This document shows positions 10,881-22,230 of a stretch of 64,000 nucleotides of DNA, one piece after another. Source of the DNA: Cryptomeria japonica. Its lineage: Eukaryota; Streptophyta; Pinopsida; Cupressales; Cupressaceae. A program made the translations under genes and the position numbers. Under the pieces are notes generated by a model. It searched no databases, was not told the origin of the DNA, and saw nothing but the letters and a program-made list of their open reading frames with translations. Each line of letters begins with the position of its first letter. Positions within the stretch are counted from its first letter, which is position 1. The DNA is taken from the NCBI RefSeq assembly GCF_030272615.1, contig NC_081410.1:192095619-192159618 (forward strand). The letters are read 5' to 3'.

Positions 10881-13612
10881 CTTCTAAGCCATGTACCTAT
10901 CACAAAAATGGATCCTATTGGGTACTCAATACCCTCTCCATCAATCACTGTAGAAGTCAATTTCTTTTTGGCCTCAATACAATGACTCAAAAAGTAATGT
11001 GTTCCTTCTTCGTTGTTCTCATCCACAATAACTCCATATACATGACTTGCATTTAATAGAAGGATATAAGTTAATACCAAAATCAGCATAAGTTAATATT
11101 AATAAATTGAGCTTAAAATTGTAGCAAATCGCAACCCTTTAACTGGTTCAACTGTCTGATACATGGTCAAAATCCACTGATACTTCAATCTGGATCATTT
11201 GTAGTGCTCTAGGAAGTTGATATATATCTAGGGTTTGCAAAGGTCTACAAGACCATTGGTCAACCCACTCTTTTGATTCACATTCATCCCACACAAAATG
11301 CATACATGAAGAGAAAAAGCATGCAATCTGTCTAGTATAAATAACTAGTGATGTTGCATTTGAACTTCTAAATGAATGCATGTCACTTGATCAAGTAAGT
11401 GTACAACAATCTAGATAGTTTTCAATGTTAGATTCATGTATTGACCAAAATATCTAGAAACCATAGACTTGCCTACATTGCCTGGTCCCATCGTAGAGTT
11501 ACACCATTGCACAATTGTTTCTGCACCTATTAACATTCCACCACCTTCATACTTCAATTCCTCTCTAGTAAGATCTCTTTTCACACATACTCTTGCACCA
11601 TCATGCTCTCCCTTTCCATGCCCTGCCTCAATGAAATTCTAAAAATGTTGCACACCACTTGTCACATGCATCCTAGTCAACCAATAGAACATCCTTGCAT
11701 TCTTGAATTGTGCAATGCAATTGCCTTATCATATTAAGTGCTACTTGTATCTTATATCTCTTTCCCTTAAACCATCATAGAAGATTGTAAAGAATCCTTG
11801 CACAAACTCTAAGGAATGAGTACGATCATCGTGGATATAGAAGTGATATTCTCTTATAACCTTTCTGTCCTCCTCGGTGCTATCATGGGCATGCATGAAT
11901 GCTATGTGTACAAAAAATGTAACTTATGTAGAGTGGTAATACATAGATTGTACTTCATTTTGCAACTTTAGTGTATAATTCTAAGAAAAATCAATGACAA
12001 AGACAATAGTGTCGACGGGGAAAGTGTCCTTACACAACTTGTATTGCTCATCTAGCCACCTAGCTCTATGTGTGTGACCTATGTACTCATACACTACTTT
12101 CTCTTGAAACATATTCATAAAATCAGCTACCCATATATCCCTTTTCACTAACTCATACCAATTTAATTCTTTTCCATCTTTAACACCATATGTGACTGAC
12201 TTGTATTTTCCAATAGAAACTAGTTCCTTACCAATTTGATGTGTGCTATCCAAATGTAGGCATCTATGCAATTGTTGCAAACCACCACATGTAGGACAAA
12301 AACCTCTCAAACACATCATCTTATAGTAAATGCACCCGTCATCTCATTTACATAGTACACTTGAAATAAATTCTCTCAGTGACTTAGGAGGTGCTTGTAG
12401 ACCACATTCCTGCAAAACATTGTTAGTGTGCATAGTACAACATATATAGTGATAAATATAATAATGCATGGAAAATTCAACATGGATCCTACAACAACAT
12501 GTAGTACGTGCAGGATTAATCTTAACATAAAATGGTTTTGTCATCTCAAAAAATCTTTTACTAATTTTAATCTAAGGAAAACTTTGAAGAAACCTTTCAT
12601 AAAATTGTGTTTGAGTTGTATCTAAATAGTGTTTTGGATGTGGCTCATGATTACTAATTCCAATTCACCTTCTAACAACATCTCTTTGGCTGGGTGAAAC
12701 CCTTGTGTTGTCATGCCAATATTTCTCAATTAACGTTCTTAGTGCATCAACAACAACCTTGTCCTTGCGTGCGAGTCTACTTGAGAATTCCCAAAGAGAA
12801 TTATTGTTAGGATCCTCGATTTTCTCTTGCCTCTGTAAGGCATAGTGTAATGTGGTTCTACTTATCCTTAATGACTTGCTTGTTTTGCTTATTAAACGAA
12901 ATTTTTTCATTTCCTTTTTTATTATGGTTGATGTGAGGACACGATGAGTAACATTAGCATCTTTAGTGCATGATTTTGAACCAATGGCTTGGTATGCATC
13001 AAAAAGATTTCTCACAATGGTTCTTTCACTATTATTTTCAGATGTTCTTAACCCCAAAATTTTCATTGTCTCTCTAAATTTCAGATTTTTAATCATTTCA
13101 ACAACTAATTGGCTTCTTCCACTTTGATTTAAGTTTTCAAAATAGTTATTCCAAATTCTTCTACAAGTTCTTTCGAAAATTTTATCATGCATTGGCTTCA
13201 CAATATTTTCATCAATATCTATTAGGAACTTTGGTTTTCTATGAATTATTCCAAGATGTGTTAAGATTGGTGCATTCTCTTCATTTTCATTAGGTGAATT
13301 ATGTGCATTGATCACATCAAATTCAAATGGTATATCTTCTTCAATTTCATTAACATGTGCATTCACCGAATCATTTTCAAATGGTGTATGTTCATTGCAT
13401 TTATTAGTTGCATTCATCATATGTATTTGAATTGGTATATGTTGATCATTTTGATTTGGTGCATTCATCATATCAATTTCAATTGTTGAATGTTCATCAC
13501 TTTCATTAGGTGCATTAGATGACGTACCTTCACATAATCTCCTCATATGCTCCCTTTGTCCTTCCTTTACTGTCTCTCTTTGTTCATTTGTTCCTCTCTT
13601 GTTCTTTCCCAT
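10870..13612 (-). pseudogene. DDE-like transposase gene of the DNA transposon (broken)
   Basis: A single minus-strand frame opens at an ATG at 13612 (MGKNKRGT) and can be followed for about 740 codons to 11390; after a shifted stretch (11381-11148) the first frame resumes at 11089-10871. The N-terminal part has a basic start, an Asn/Asp/Glu-rich low-complexity region and helical blocks (VTHRVLTSTIIKKEMKKFR). Then come Cys/His elements (TTCCCRIHVEF and CLRGFCPTCGGL) and a core resembling an RNase H-fold transposase: FVIDFS.NY, DDRTHSLEFVQ, AQFKNARMFYW and EAGHGKGEHDGA. These recall an uncharacterised transposase-like family of animals and plants that I know only loosely. About ten in-frame stops occur. 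The stretch before CIAQFKN, where a second catalytic Asp would be expected, is destroyed by a TGA-TAA pair, so the gene is dead. Confidence 0.6.
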
Positions 13613-13773
13613 TGTGCTACACATAACATCATGATGAAAATCCAAAATAAAATAGAAAAAAAACAACGAATGATCATCATTTTGTTATAATCTAAAGTAA
13701 CAATAATAAAATAAATTAAAAAAAAACCAAAATACAAGACAAATCATCATGATCAAAGCAAAAAAACAACAAA

Positions 13774-14273
13774 NNNNNNNNNNNNNNNNNNNNNNNNNNN
13801 NNNNNNNNNNNNNNNNNNNNNNNNNNNNNNNNNNNNNNNNNNNNNNNNNNNNNNNNNNNNNNNNNNNNNNNNNNNNNNNNNNNNNNNNNNNNNNNNNNNN
13901 NNNNNNNNNNNNNNNNNNNNNNNNNNNNNNNNNNNNNNNNNNNNNNNNNNNNNNNNNNNNNNNNNNNNNNNNNNNNNNNNNNNNNNNNNNNNNNNNNNNN
14001 NNNNNNNNNNNNNNNNNNNNNNNNNNNNNNNNNNNNNNNNNNNNNNNNNNNNNNNNNNNNNNNNNNNNNNNNNNNNNNNNNNNNNNNNNNNNNNNNNNNN
14101 NNNNNNNNNNNNNNNNNNNNNNNNNNNNNNNNNNNNNNNNNNNNNNNNNNNNNNNNNNNNNNNNNNNNNNNNNNNNNNNNNNNNNNNNNNNNNNNNNNNN
14201 NNNNNNNNNNNNNNNNNNNNNNNNNNNNNNNNNNNNNNNNNNNNNNNNNNNNNNNNNNNNNNNNNNNNNNNNN
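13774..14273. other. Assembly gap (500 N)
   Basis: Exactly 500 consecutive N. A round gap length usually means the true length is unknown, so the size of the transposon between the transposase start and its right end is uncertain. ORFs reported across it are meaningless. Confidence 0.99.
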
Positions 14274-14530
14274 TCCACCCCCCTCTCTCCTATATCTTGT
14301 TGTCTCTCTCATCTCACTCCCACCCTTCTTCACCAACTTACAACTCCACTCCCTATCATTGTTCCCTTTCGCCCCATCTCGCTCTTCCCCACATCGCACC
14401 CAGCATACACCCCCCCACACACCCACACACACACACCCACATATACACACACCCACACACACAGCCACACACCCACTGACCCCCCCACAACAAACGTACA
14501 GACACACACTATACGAAACCAGCACCGTAT
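14274..14530. repeat. C-rich CCACACA low-complexity tract
   Basis: A pyrimidine-rich stretch passes into repeated (CA)n and CCCACACAC units between 14400 and 14500. It borders the assembly gap and probably caused it. Pro/His/Thr frames across it are artefacts. Confidence 0.85.
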
Positions 14531-14556
14531 ACCCAGCCACACCATAATACAACCAC

Positions 14557-14672
14557 ACCCGTAAGGGTATTATGTCCAACACCAACCCAGTTATTTAGTA
14601 TTACACAACTCGTACGTGTATAGTTATGAACAACAAAAAAAAAATTTTGTTTTCAAAACCTGTGCGGGTTTT
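14557..14672. repeat. Right subterminal palindromic repeats
   Basis: 14557-14568 reads ACCCGTAAGGGT and 14655-14672 reads AAAACCTGTGCGGGTTTT; a weaker copy (CTCGTACGTGT) lies near 14608. They match the left-end palindromes built on AACCCGT/ACGGGTT. Their presence at both ends supports one transposon spanning 4817-15527. Confidence 0.7.
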
Positions 14673-15478
14673 GGCTTGGTAAGAGGGCTGGAAAATGATC
14701 CTAAGGCTTGCAAGCCCATTTTCCCCCCATTTTTGTCTCTTTACACGTTTTTTCATCCTCCAACATGATTTCTTGACTTCATCATCATCAAGTTTACAAA
14801 TGATCAAGTGGGTATCTCTAAAATTACCACCATAATCTCACACATCTTCTTAGTTTTCTGATCATATAATTTTTTTTTTTTGGACAACATTAGCATAGTA
14901 AACTTTAATTTTCTTTATCAGTGCCTTGACAGTCCTCACAGACATATGTCTACCATTTTTTTAATAACTTTTGATATACTTAACCAAATTCAAAATAAAT
15001 TACATATTATTTTTCAACACTAGATTTTATACAGTTTTAAAAAAAAAGTTTACTTTTTTTATTATTTTGATGCAAGTTATGCCCAGCGCACGAACATGTA
15101 CCAAATTTTCAGGATGTAGACACTTAAAAAAATCATACAAAAAAAAATACTCAACGGAAAATTACAAAAAAATACACAACTTCTAGATCTCACTATTTCC
15201 TATCATCTTACCAAAGGGTTTTGCAATACTATTTTGTGCACCGCACAAAAACAACTATGTTATGTTTTTATGAAAAAATCAGGAACAATTTTTCGTGCGT
15301 GAAATTTTTGACCCTACTAATCTTATCCAATTTTTAAAAAAATTAGTAGTTTAGAAACTAGATTCAGAGTACTACAATTCTTATTCTTTTCTCAACCCCT
15401 AGTATTGAGTGCATGACCTTCAACTATCTCTTTGAAGTTTAGGTTTACCTGGTTTCAGGGAAAAAAAAAAAAGAAAAA
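14673..15478. other. Right subterminal non-coding region
   Basis: AT-rich sequence with several T and A homopolymers and no supported ORF. It lies between the subterminal palindromes and the right terminal repeat. A poly(A) tract at about 15461-15475 precedes the GTGGCCAC end of the repeat. Confidence 0.5.
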
Positions 15479-15527
15479 GTGGCCACTTATACCCCCTTTT
15501 TTGTTCACCATCTTGGTGCACTTATCC
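15479..15527 (-). repeat. Right terminal inverted repeat of the DNA transposon
   Basis: It begins GTGGCCACTTATACCC and ends CCATCTTGGTGCACTTATCC, the inverted counterpart of 4817-4855. The next three bases are TAT, as at the left flank. Confidence 0.8.
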
Positions 15528-15906
15528 TATACAAATTTATGCCTTATGTTGAATCAATCTGCCCTATATACCCTATACAAATTTATGCCTTATGTCGAAT
15601 TACAAAGATATATACAATATTAGATTACATGTCGACCATATAACATAAATGAACAAACATTAAAACAAGTTGTTGATGCCGGATCCAAGATGTGTCAGCC
15701 TCCAATACCGATGACCCTTACTATACCATGTCGGCCTGCATTGCCGGTGACCAAAAAAATATTATATCCTGTCAGTGTCGGTGCTAGTGCTGGTGTAGAG
15801 TTTGTGAAGTGCCTACCGGTACACCATATGAAGCTGAGATCCAAAATCATGTTGCCATCAATGACAACATAGTGAAACCTAACCAATAGAGTGTCAATGG
15901 CCAACA
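15528..15906 (-). mobile_element. 5' LTR of retroelement A, outer part (split LTR)
   Basis: Directly after the right terminal repeat, this segment ends in CCAACA at 15901-15906, the inverted match of the TGTTGG at 4261. Its text (for example GTTGCCATCAATGACAACAT) resembles the outer end of the LTR at 61678-62972. An imperfect 55-bp direct repeat ('ccctatacaaatttatgccttatg') lies at about 15526-15600. The five bases after 15906 (TTTAG) would be one copy of the element's target duplication; the other copy is outside the window. Confidence 0.65.
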
Positions 15907-15916
15907 TTTAGTACCA

Positions 15917-15935
15917 CATCTTGGTGCACATACCC
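15917..15935 (-). repeat. Extra copy of the transposon end sequence
   Basis: The reverse complement reads GGGTATGTGCACCAAGATG and matches the left transposon end at 18 of 19 positions, better than the right repeat ending at 15527. It lies 10 bases beyond the end of the split LTR. It may be a relic of another copy, a deletion derivative or an alternative right end. Confidence 0.6.
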
Positions 15936-18640
15936 ATGGAATGTATCTGATATGGAATTCTAAGTTGTGGCACTTGGTCTTCTATGGTTGGCTTCTATTT
16001 AGAGGTGGTTTCTAAATAAGTAAATTTCTAAGTTGTGACTCTTGATCTTCTATAGGTAGTTTCTAGTGTGTTTGCTTGAAAGGAGCTATTGTTAGTCTCA
16101 TGGCTATGTTTGCACAAGCTCGTGTTGGTCTAATGTCAATTCTTATGTGAGAAAAGTATTTGTAATGATTATATATATAATCCTTTGTATAGGGTTGGAA
16201 TTGGGATCAAAATTCTAAGACTAGGGATATAATTACTTTTAAAGTTAAACTTATATTTTGGTACTTATATCATAATTTATAACAAACAATATGACAATTT
16301 CTTGACTTTGATTAAGGGCACCATTATGTATATTTTCCTTAATTAATAAAATATTTAAAAATGGGTAAACAATGTCCTAACTATAATAGGGAACTGAGTC
16401 TTTCTTGATTTTTATTTATACAAACTCAAAAATTCATAAACTTATCAGAAATAATAATAAAATCACTAAAATCACTCTAAAAATTGTATGGCTTTTAACT
16501 TTTATTAGAAACTATTTCATTTGTTATGATTTTTGTGATGATTTTTGTATTATTTTTTATTGCTTTGATGTATACGAATTGTTCTCTTATTTTACTTTAG
16601 AATTATATTTTTTAATGAAGTAAAATTACATGCTTGGATTCATATGTACAAATGCATTTATTTTTGAAGTTGGTGACATAATTTATTTTGGTGTTATTTA
16701 TATTTAATTATTTTGAGTTTATCTATTTTTTTAGATTAGATTTTTGTTTTTCAAAGAAGTGTAGATCACTTTCATAAGTATGAAATGACTCTTTTTCTTC
16801 TTCAAATAAAACTTAAAAATTGGTTTGAATTGTTTTCTCATCGAATAATCGTTGTGGGTTAACTTAAAGTGTAAAAATTACATTATAACTAAAATGTGTG
16901 TATATATGAATTTATGGAGGATTGGGTGTATATACACATACTCTCATCTATAAATTAATATAGTTGTTAGATATATAGGTTATATATAATTATAGATGAT
17001 TATATGTACATAAAAGACATATTTAAATAAATAAAATTTCACTTAAAATTTTTTACACTATTGAACTTTTGTGTTTCAAGAAAAAGAGAGTTCACAATTT
17101 AAATGACATTTGATTTAAAAGGTCTTCATCTTATTTTCATTCTCTTGGATGTATTGACTAACTACTATGAGGTTTTTCTTTTAATGAAATCCTTAAGCGT
17201 AGTCATTTGAAGAATATGACAGTGTTTGTTTCTTCTTAAGCTTCAACATCATTTCCAAAACTTAAGGAGGATTTTTTGTAAGGCATTTATAGATAGGTGT
17301 AGTCAAATTAGTAAGGATATTTATGCAATCAAGGTCCACAAAAAATTCCACCTACTCATTGCTCTCGCCTATAATACTACTATTAATAGCATAAGTTTAA
17401 TCTTTCTCTATACAATTTTCTACCTATACAAGGATCTGTGTAAGTACAAAAATTACTCTTGCATTTTAATTGTATACTCAATATTATCTTGGTTGTGTTT
17501 TGTTATTGAAGATGAACCTATAGATCTCCATATGGAGTTGTCAAAAAATATAGAACAACCTTGTGAGAAAGACTCTACACTTGAAGGTCGTCGCATGTTT
17601 TAATAAGCTCCTTTATAGTAGTAAGAGCAATAATTTTGTCCTTAGGTTTGTATGGATGGTGGTTACTAATTCTTTGGAAGGAAACTAAAAGTGCTTAAAA
17701 GAAGCTTTATGGAAATATTAAAATAAATGCAAAAAATTAAAAATAATATCATTAGCATTGGCTTTAAAGTCATTGGAATGGAAAGAATGGTCTACGAGAA
17801 TGACTATAACTTGAAGCATGTTCTCCTACATTTATTTGCTAGGGGAAGTCAAAAGGTTGCTAAATATAGGTACTATGTTATTTGTAATCAAAACAAAAAC
17901 ATCACCTTTGGCTAGATAGTGTAACCTATGAGTTGCCTCATATCGAATTTTTATTGAATCATCCTTGGTTAGGAAATCAACCAACATAAACACTATTTCT
18001 ATCATGATGTGGTTATCTTAGAAATTGCAAATCTTTCAAAGCTCATGGAGAGTTGAAAGCTAATTTGTTAATGCTTTGAATTTCACTTCATCTATAGTCA
18101 ATTAGATATTATTACTACTAGTTCTCTCCTTTATATCAGTTATTGATTCTTGATTTTCACTAAAATAAAATTCTAGATCAAGATTGGCTTCATGATTATC
18201 CCTCACTATGCATGACTGGGTCTCCACCTAAGCCTCACTCATCTATACTAATAGACTCAATTTTTCTTTATTTTCTCTCTCACAACTCACAACTCACTAC
18301 TCTTCACATATGTATGTCAAAATTTATCCTTCAATGACACTACCAGATTGAAGATTTGATTTTATATCCCAGTCTATCTCTCTGCCACTCTTTCTAGTTT
18401 TTCAAAAAAGTGAGTAAGTGTTTATGTATAGGCACCTTTTGACCTTTTATTACCTTTGATTTTGGAATTTTTATTTATTATAAATGTGTTGTAATTCTCA
18501 TGATGTTCGTCCTAGTAAAGAAATAATGCTTATGCTCTAATGTGTTCTATCAAACATTCCCACCTTATGATGAAGGAACTTATCATGGTTACTTGAAGAT
18601 GAAGAAAAATGCATTGCCAACAAGGAAGTAATCAACATTA
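15936..18640. other. AT-rich intergenic region
   Basis: I see no supported gene. Small frames such as 17226-17603 have no recognisable motif and a composition like the surrounding non-coding DNA. There are no clear repeat ends. Confidence 0.5.
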
Positions 18641-21420
18641 CATTATGCTTCACATTTTATGACAACTCCAAATTAAAGAGAGATGGATTGATTTCCTCTT
18701 ATGCCCATTCAATGTACATAACACTAACATCTTTAATTAGTTGCATGATTTTGTTGTAAGAATGTTTATCACAAATATGAAAAGAATGAAAGAAAAGATG
18801 AATCACCTAATACTTGATATCACATGAAATTTGACAAATACCATTACAATAAATAAAATTTTGAAAACAAATTATTATATAACATAACAAAATAAACTAA
18901 TAAACTAATGAATAACAATTAACTAATTCGAAATTAATAAATTAAATTTTGAAACATTTAAAATAGAGAAAAATTTAAACATTGATTTCTACATTTTAAT
19001 AATAATAATTCAATATGTAAATGAACTAAATAATTAACCAAAAATAAATTATTTCCTTGGACCACATAGGTACTTTTACTTTGTCAGTGGAACCCTTACA
19101 AAATGGAATGGTATGAAAAAAGGACAACAAGACGAAAGAAAAAGAGGAAAAAGCATATGAGATGTTTGAGTGCCTAGGTAAGCAAGGAATCACTTTACCC
19201 TTCATATTTCAAGGAATCACTTTGCACTTCATATTTAACGAGTCACTTTACATCTCATTTTCCATTTCGTGTGGTTTACTCAATTTGAGTTTAAGTCGAC
19301 CTCCTTGTTAATGTAGTTTGCCATGGCCGACCATATACAAAGTGAGAATCACTTTTAATTCTCCTCTCTTTCGCCCGTCGACATCTACAATAGTTTAAGG
19401 AAGAAAAAAGAACTGCTTTACTTTTCTAAAACAAACAGAAGATTGTTGTTCTCATCACTCATGTCTTCCACTCGCAAGTTGTATAGTATTGTATAACACC
19501 TTTTATACAATATTTTGTATTTCTTAGGATACTGAAGTAGAAAAATTAGAATAATTTAATTTATTATATATTTAAAAGATAAAATAGAATGATCATATAT
19601 TTGAAATTCAAAATAAATGAATGTTTTTATTCTAAACAATAAATCTATTATACACATAATCGATACAAAAATTTCAAATATATTTTGCATTCAGTATAGA
19701 TATTAATTCGAATTTATTAGATGTAGAAGAGGCTACAAATTGTGTCACTATTAGTCTGGAACATTTTGTAGACTAATAAACTTCTTTGTTTTGACATTAT
19801 AGCTTGTAAACTCCATCTAAACTTGTAAGTTCCTCATCAATAACTTTTACGCTCCTCAAAATATATTTCTATGAATTTTTAAGCTCATTTGCATAAAATA
19901 ACATGCATTGTGTGCTATAAGTTCTCTATGTAAAATTTGCAAGTTCCTCATCATGAACTTTTAAGGTCTTCAAAATACATTTATAAGAACTTGTAAACCC
20001 TCCTACCTCATTTTATCCTATGTCATATAGCATATTATTATACCACTTATTATCAACCAAGGCTATTAAGTAGTGAATCAAAAGGAATTACAAAAAGGTC
20101 ATGCACAATGATTTTGCATGACTAGGCTACTCTTGGTAGTAGCACATTTAGTAAAAATAGAAGCTTGCCCTATTTGAAATGTAAAAATCATTATTAGCCA
20201 TAGAAAGACTTATTAAAATATGTCATACAACATGCTCTTGCATGCCTATGCTATTGTTGATAGTAGTGTATTTAACGAAAATAGAAGTACCATTTGAAAT
20301 GTTAAAATCATTCTTAGTCGTAGAAAGATTGATGCCATTCTTGGCAAAAGTATTTCTTATCATTAGAATATTAAATAGTTAATGAATGATATTAACAAGA
20401 TATTATAATTAAAAGATTCAACCAAATTCAAAGCATATAATGGAATACTATGAAAATAACTATGCCATTTTATAAATTCTATTATAATCTATTTCCTACA
20501 TCAATTATTTTAACTAGATTTAATATTTCTATCGATGTGGCACTATTCAACTCACCTAGACTAACTCAGCAAACCTTATATGTGCTATCTTCCACTTGTG
20601 GTGATATTTAATGTATCATATCATTTTACTCCCCAACCCTATTCATGTCACAATATTTCCTCCATTGCTCCATTATGTCATATTTCACATGGTATATTCG
20701 TATTTTGATACCACATGCTCATTTCATGTTGTTATTGTCACCATAGGGGTTGATCCCCTACTAATAAAGTTGATCCCTTTATGGAGGTTGGTCATGCTTC
20801 CACCATATTCTCCTAGTTTTTGGTGGGTGTTTGTACATATATTTTCCGAGCCTATGATGAGTTGCACATCTCTTGCCAAATATTTTTCTTTGCAATTAAT
20901 GTGGTTACTTTATTTCATCCTATTGTAGTGCTATTTCATCAATCTATTTTGTAAGATTAAAATATTAATTCATAAATTTAAACTAAACAACTTTTAGTAA
21001 GATTAAAATATTGGTTTCTACTTTTAATAGTAGTAAACTTTTACTTCCAAAATTATTAATAGTAGAAAGATAACATTTGAATAACAAAAAAAATTAGGCA
21101 AAAGATTCCTTCCTTAATCAGACCATATAATTTCCCTTAGAAAATGGGAAAGTATTGGAATGACATAAAGACTGAAATGGACCCTCCCTTTCAAATCTGC
21201 TCAGAGTCGGTGATATGGACGCTTCTCTTTCACGCTCTCATCCACTCAATCTTATTTATATGCTTCCCACTTATCTCAGATTTATATGCTTTACACTTCA
21301 CCTCCTCACCTGCTCAACCAGCGTTTTCTTCATTCTTTATCTTTTCTTCTTTCTTTGTCTGCGTTCACTCCAATCCAATTTAATGGCATCTGCTTCTAAC
21401 CCACAGCTCGAAGAATTTGC
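18640..21420. repeat. Tandem duplication at the TNL locus, copy A
   Basis: Blocks recur in the same order about 3.3-4.7 kb downstream. The 'gatgaatcac...ttgatatcacatgaaa' block near 18790 matches 22315; 'aagttcctcatcaataactt' near 19830 matches 23125; 'cacttgtggtgatatttaatgt' near 20593 matches 23910; 'aatgacataaagactgaaat' near 21160 matches 25833. It carries the upstream region and 5' leader of the TIR gene. Similarity is strong in patches with many substitutions and indels. Confidence 0.75.
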
Positions 21421-21943
21421 CCCATCTGCTTCAATGCCTGCCCTTGTTATGTACGAAGCTCCCAAAGCTAAACTTGTTTTCCAGAGCAATAAGAGGTATC
21501 ATGTGTTTCTAAGTTTCAGGGGACCAGATGTCAGAAAGAATCTGGTTGATCACCTCTTTAAAGCTCTCTCTACAGCAGGACTGAATGTTTATAAAGACGA
21601 TGAAAATTTGGAAAAGGGAGAAATCATTGGGGAGAGCCTGGAAAGAGCAATAGGGAGCAGCGCTATACGCATTCCTATATTTTCTGTCGGGTATGCAGAT
21701 TCAGCTTGGTGTCTCAAGGAGGCAACTGCAATGCTAAGCACCCCTGGCTTGATTATCCCTCTCTTTTATCATGTGGATCCAACTCATGTTAGATATCCTC
21801 AAGGGAACAACAGCCCTGATAAGAAATCATTTGAAAAGCATTACAGCCATCCAGAACGACACCCAAGAGAAGAGGTAGACGGGTGGAAGGACGCTCTTGA
21901 CAAGATCTGTTCTTGTTCAGGCTGGTCAAGGGATCTAACTCGG
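21383..21943 (+). CDS. TIR-domain exon of a TNL-type disease resistance gene
   Basis: From the ATG at 21383 (MASASNPQLEEF) 187 codons are open up to a canonical donor, CGG|GTAAGT, at 21943/21944. Residues about 35-185 form a plant TIR domain: YHVFLSFRGPDVRKN (TIR-1 box), LNVYKDDENLEKGEIIGESL, IPIFSVGYADSAWCLKEA with the expected Glu in W-C-L-x-E, and PLFYHVDPTHVRYPQG. Plant TIR domains assemble on activation and cleave NAD+ to start immune signalling. The exon is intact. No NBS exon follows until 26.2 kb, and a second promoter-like copy lies between, so this may be a TIR-only gene, a gene with a 4.2-kb intron, or a leftover of unequal exchange. The start is chosen because the duplicate at 26031 has the same MAS.SNPQ.E opening. 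Confidence 0.85.
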
Positions 21944-22230
21944 GTAAGTAACGAACATGCCTTACCTTTGTTTGCTTTTCGATATTTTTTATTTGTTATT
22001 TCATGGACACCTAATGGATGTCAAAATTATTTCAAATATGGTTTATATTTTTACATATGAATTGATAAATTTTACATATTTAAAAAAAAAATTAGTTAAT
22101 AATGTTTTATTCTTTAAATAAAAATTATATAATTAATTAAATGTATGAAATTACAAAATTACTTATTTTAAAGATTAATTAATTATAAAATTATTTTATA
22201 ATTTAAAACCTTTATATTCATTTAATGAAT
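21944..22230 (+). other. Start of intron after the TIR exon
   Basis: Follows the GTAAGT donor; AT-rich with no ORF of note. The duplicated upstream block of copy B begins shortly after. Confidence 0.5.

Larger units (their letters stand above)
4817..15527. mobile_element. 10.7-kb DNA transposon with TIRs, accessory gene and DDE-like transposase
   Basis: The ends are inverted repeats: 4817-4855 begins GGGTAAGTGCACCAAGATGG, and the reverse complement of 15479-15527 begins GGATAAGTGCACCAAGATGG. Both arms end in GTGGCCAC. The flanks carry TAT on each side (4814-4816 and 15528-15530), a possible 3-bp target duplication, and removing the element restores an LTR. Inside are palindromic subterminal repeats, a plus-strand spliced gene (5202-7960), a tandem array (about 8660-10880) and a minus-strand transposase-like gene (13612-10870). 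G-rich ends, a 3-bp duplication and two genes recall PIF/Harbinger, but the proteins do not look like that family to me, so the superfamily is left open. A 500-base gap lies inside. Confidence 0.75.

Noticed and set aside
8834-10985. Several similar 60-120 codon frames recurring every 356 bp
   Set aside because: Each is the same frame of a tandem repeat unit, on either strand, with inconsistent ends; no sign of selection on protein.
13685-14585. Long open frames spanning the N run on both strands
   Set aside because: They exist only because N codons cannot be stops; the flanking sequence is low-complexity.
14297-14585. Pro/His/Thr-rich small proteins
   Set aside because: Encoded by CACACC simple repeats next to the gap.
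4817-15527. Assignment of the DNA transposon to PIF/Harbinger or CACTA
   Set aside because: Three-base duplication and two genes would fit, but the ends do not start CACTA and the protein motifs do not match what I know of either family.
17226-17603. 125-codon frame in the spacer before the TNL locus
   Set aside because: AT-driven composition, no motif, no start or splice context; not better than chance.
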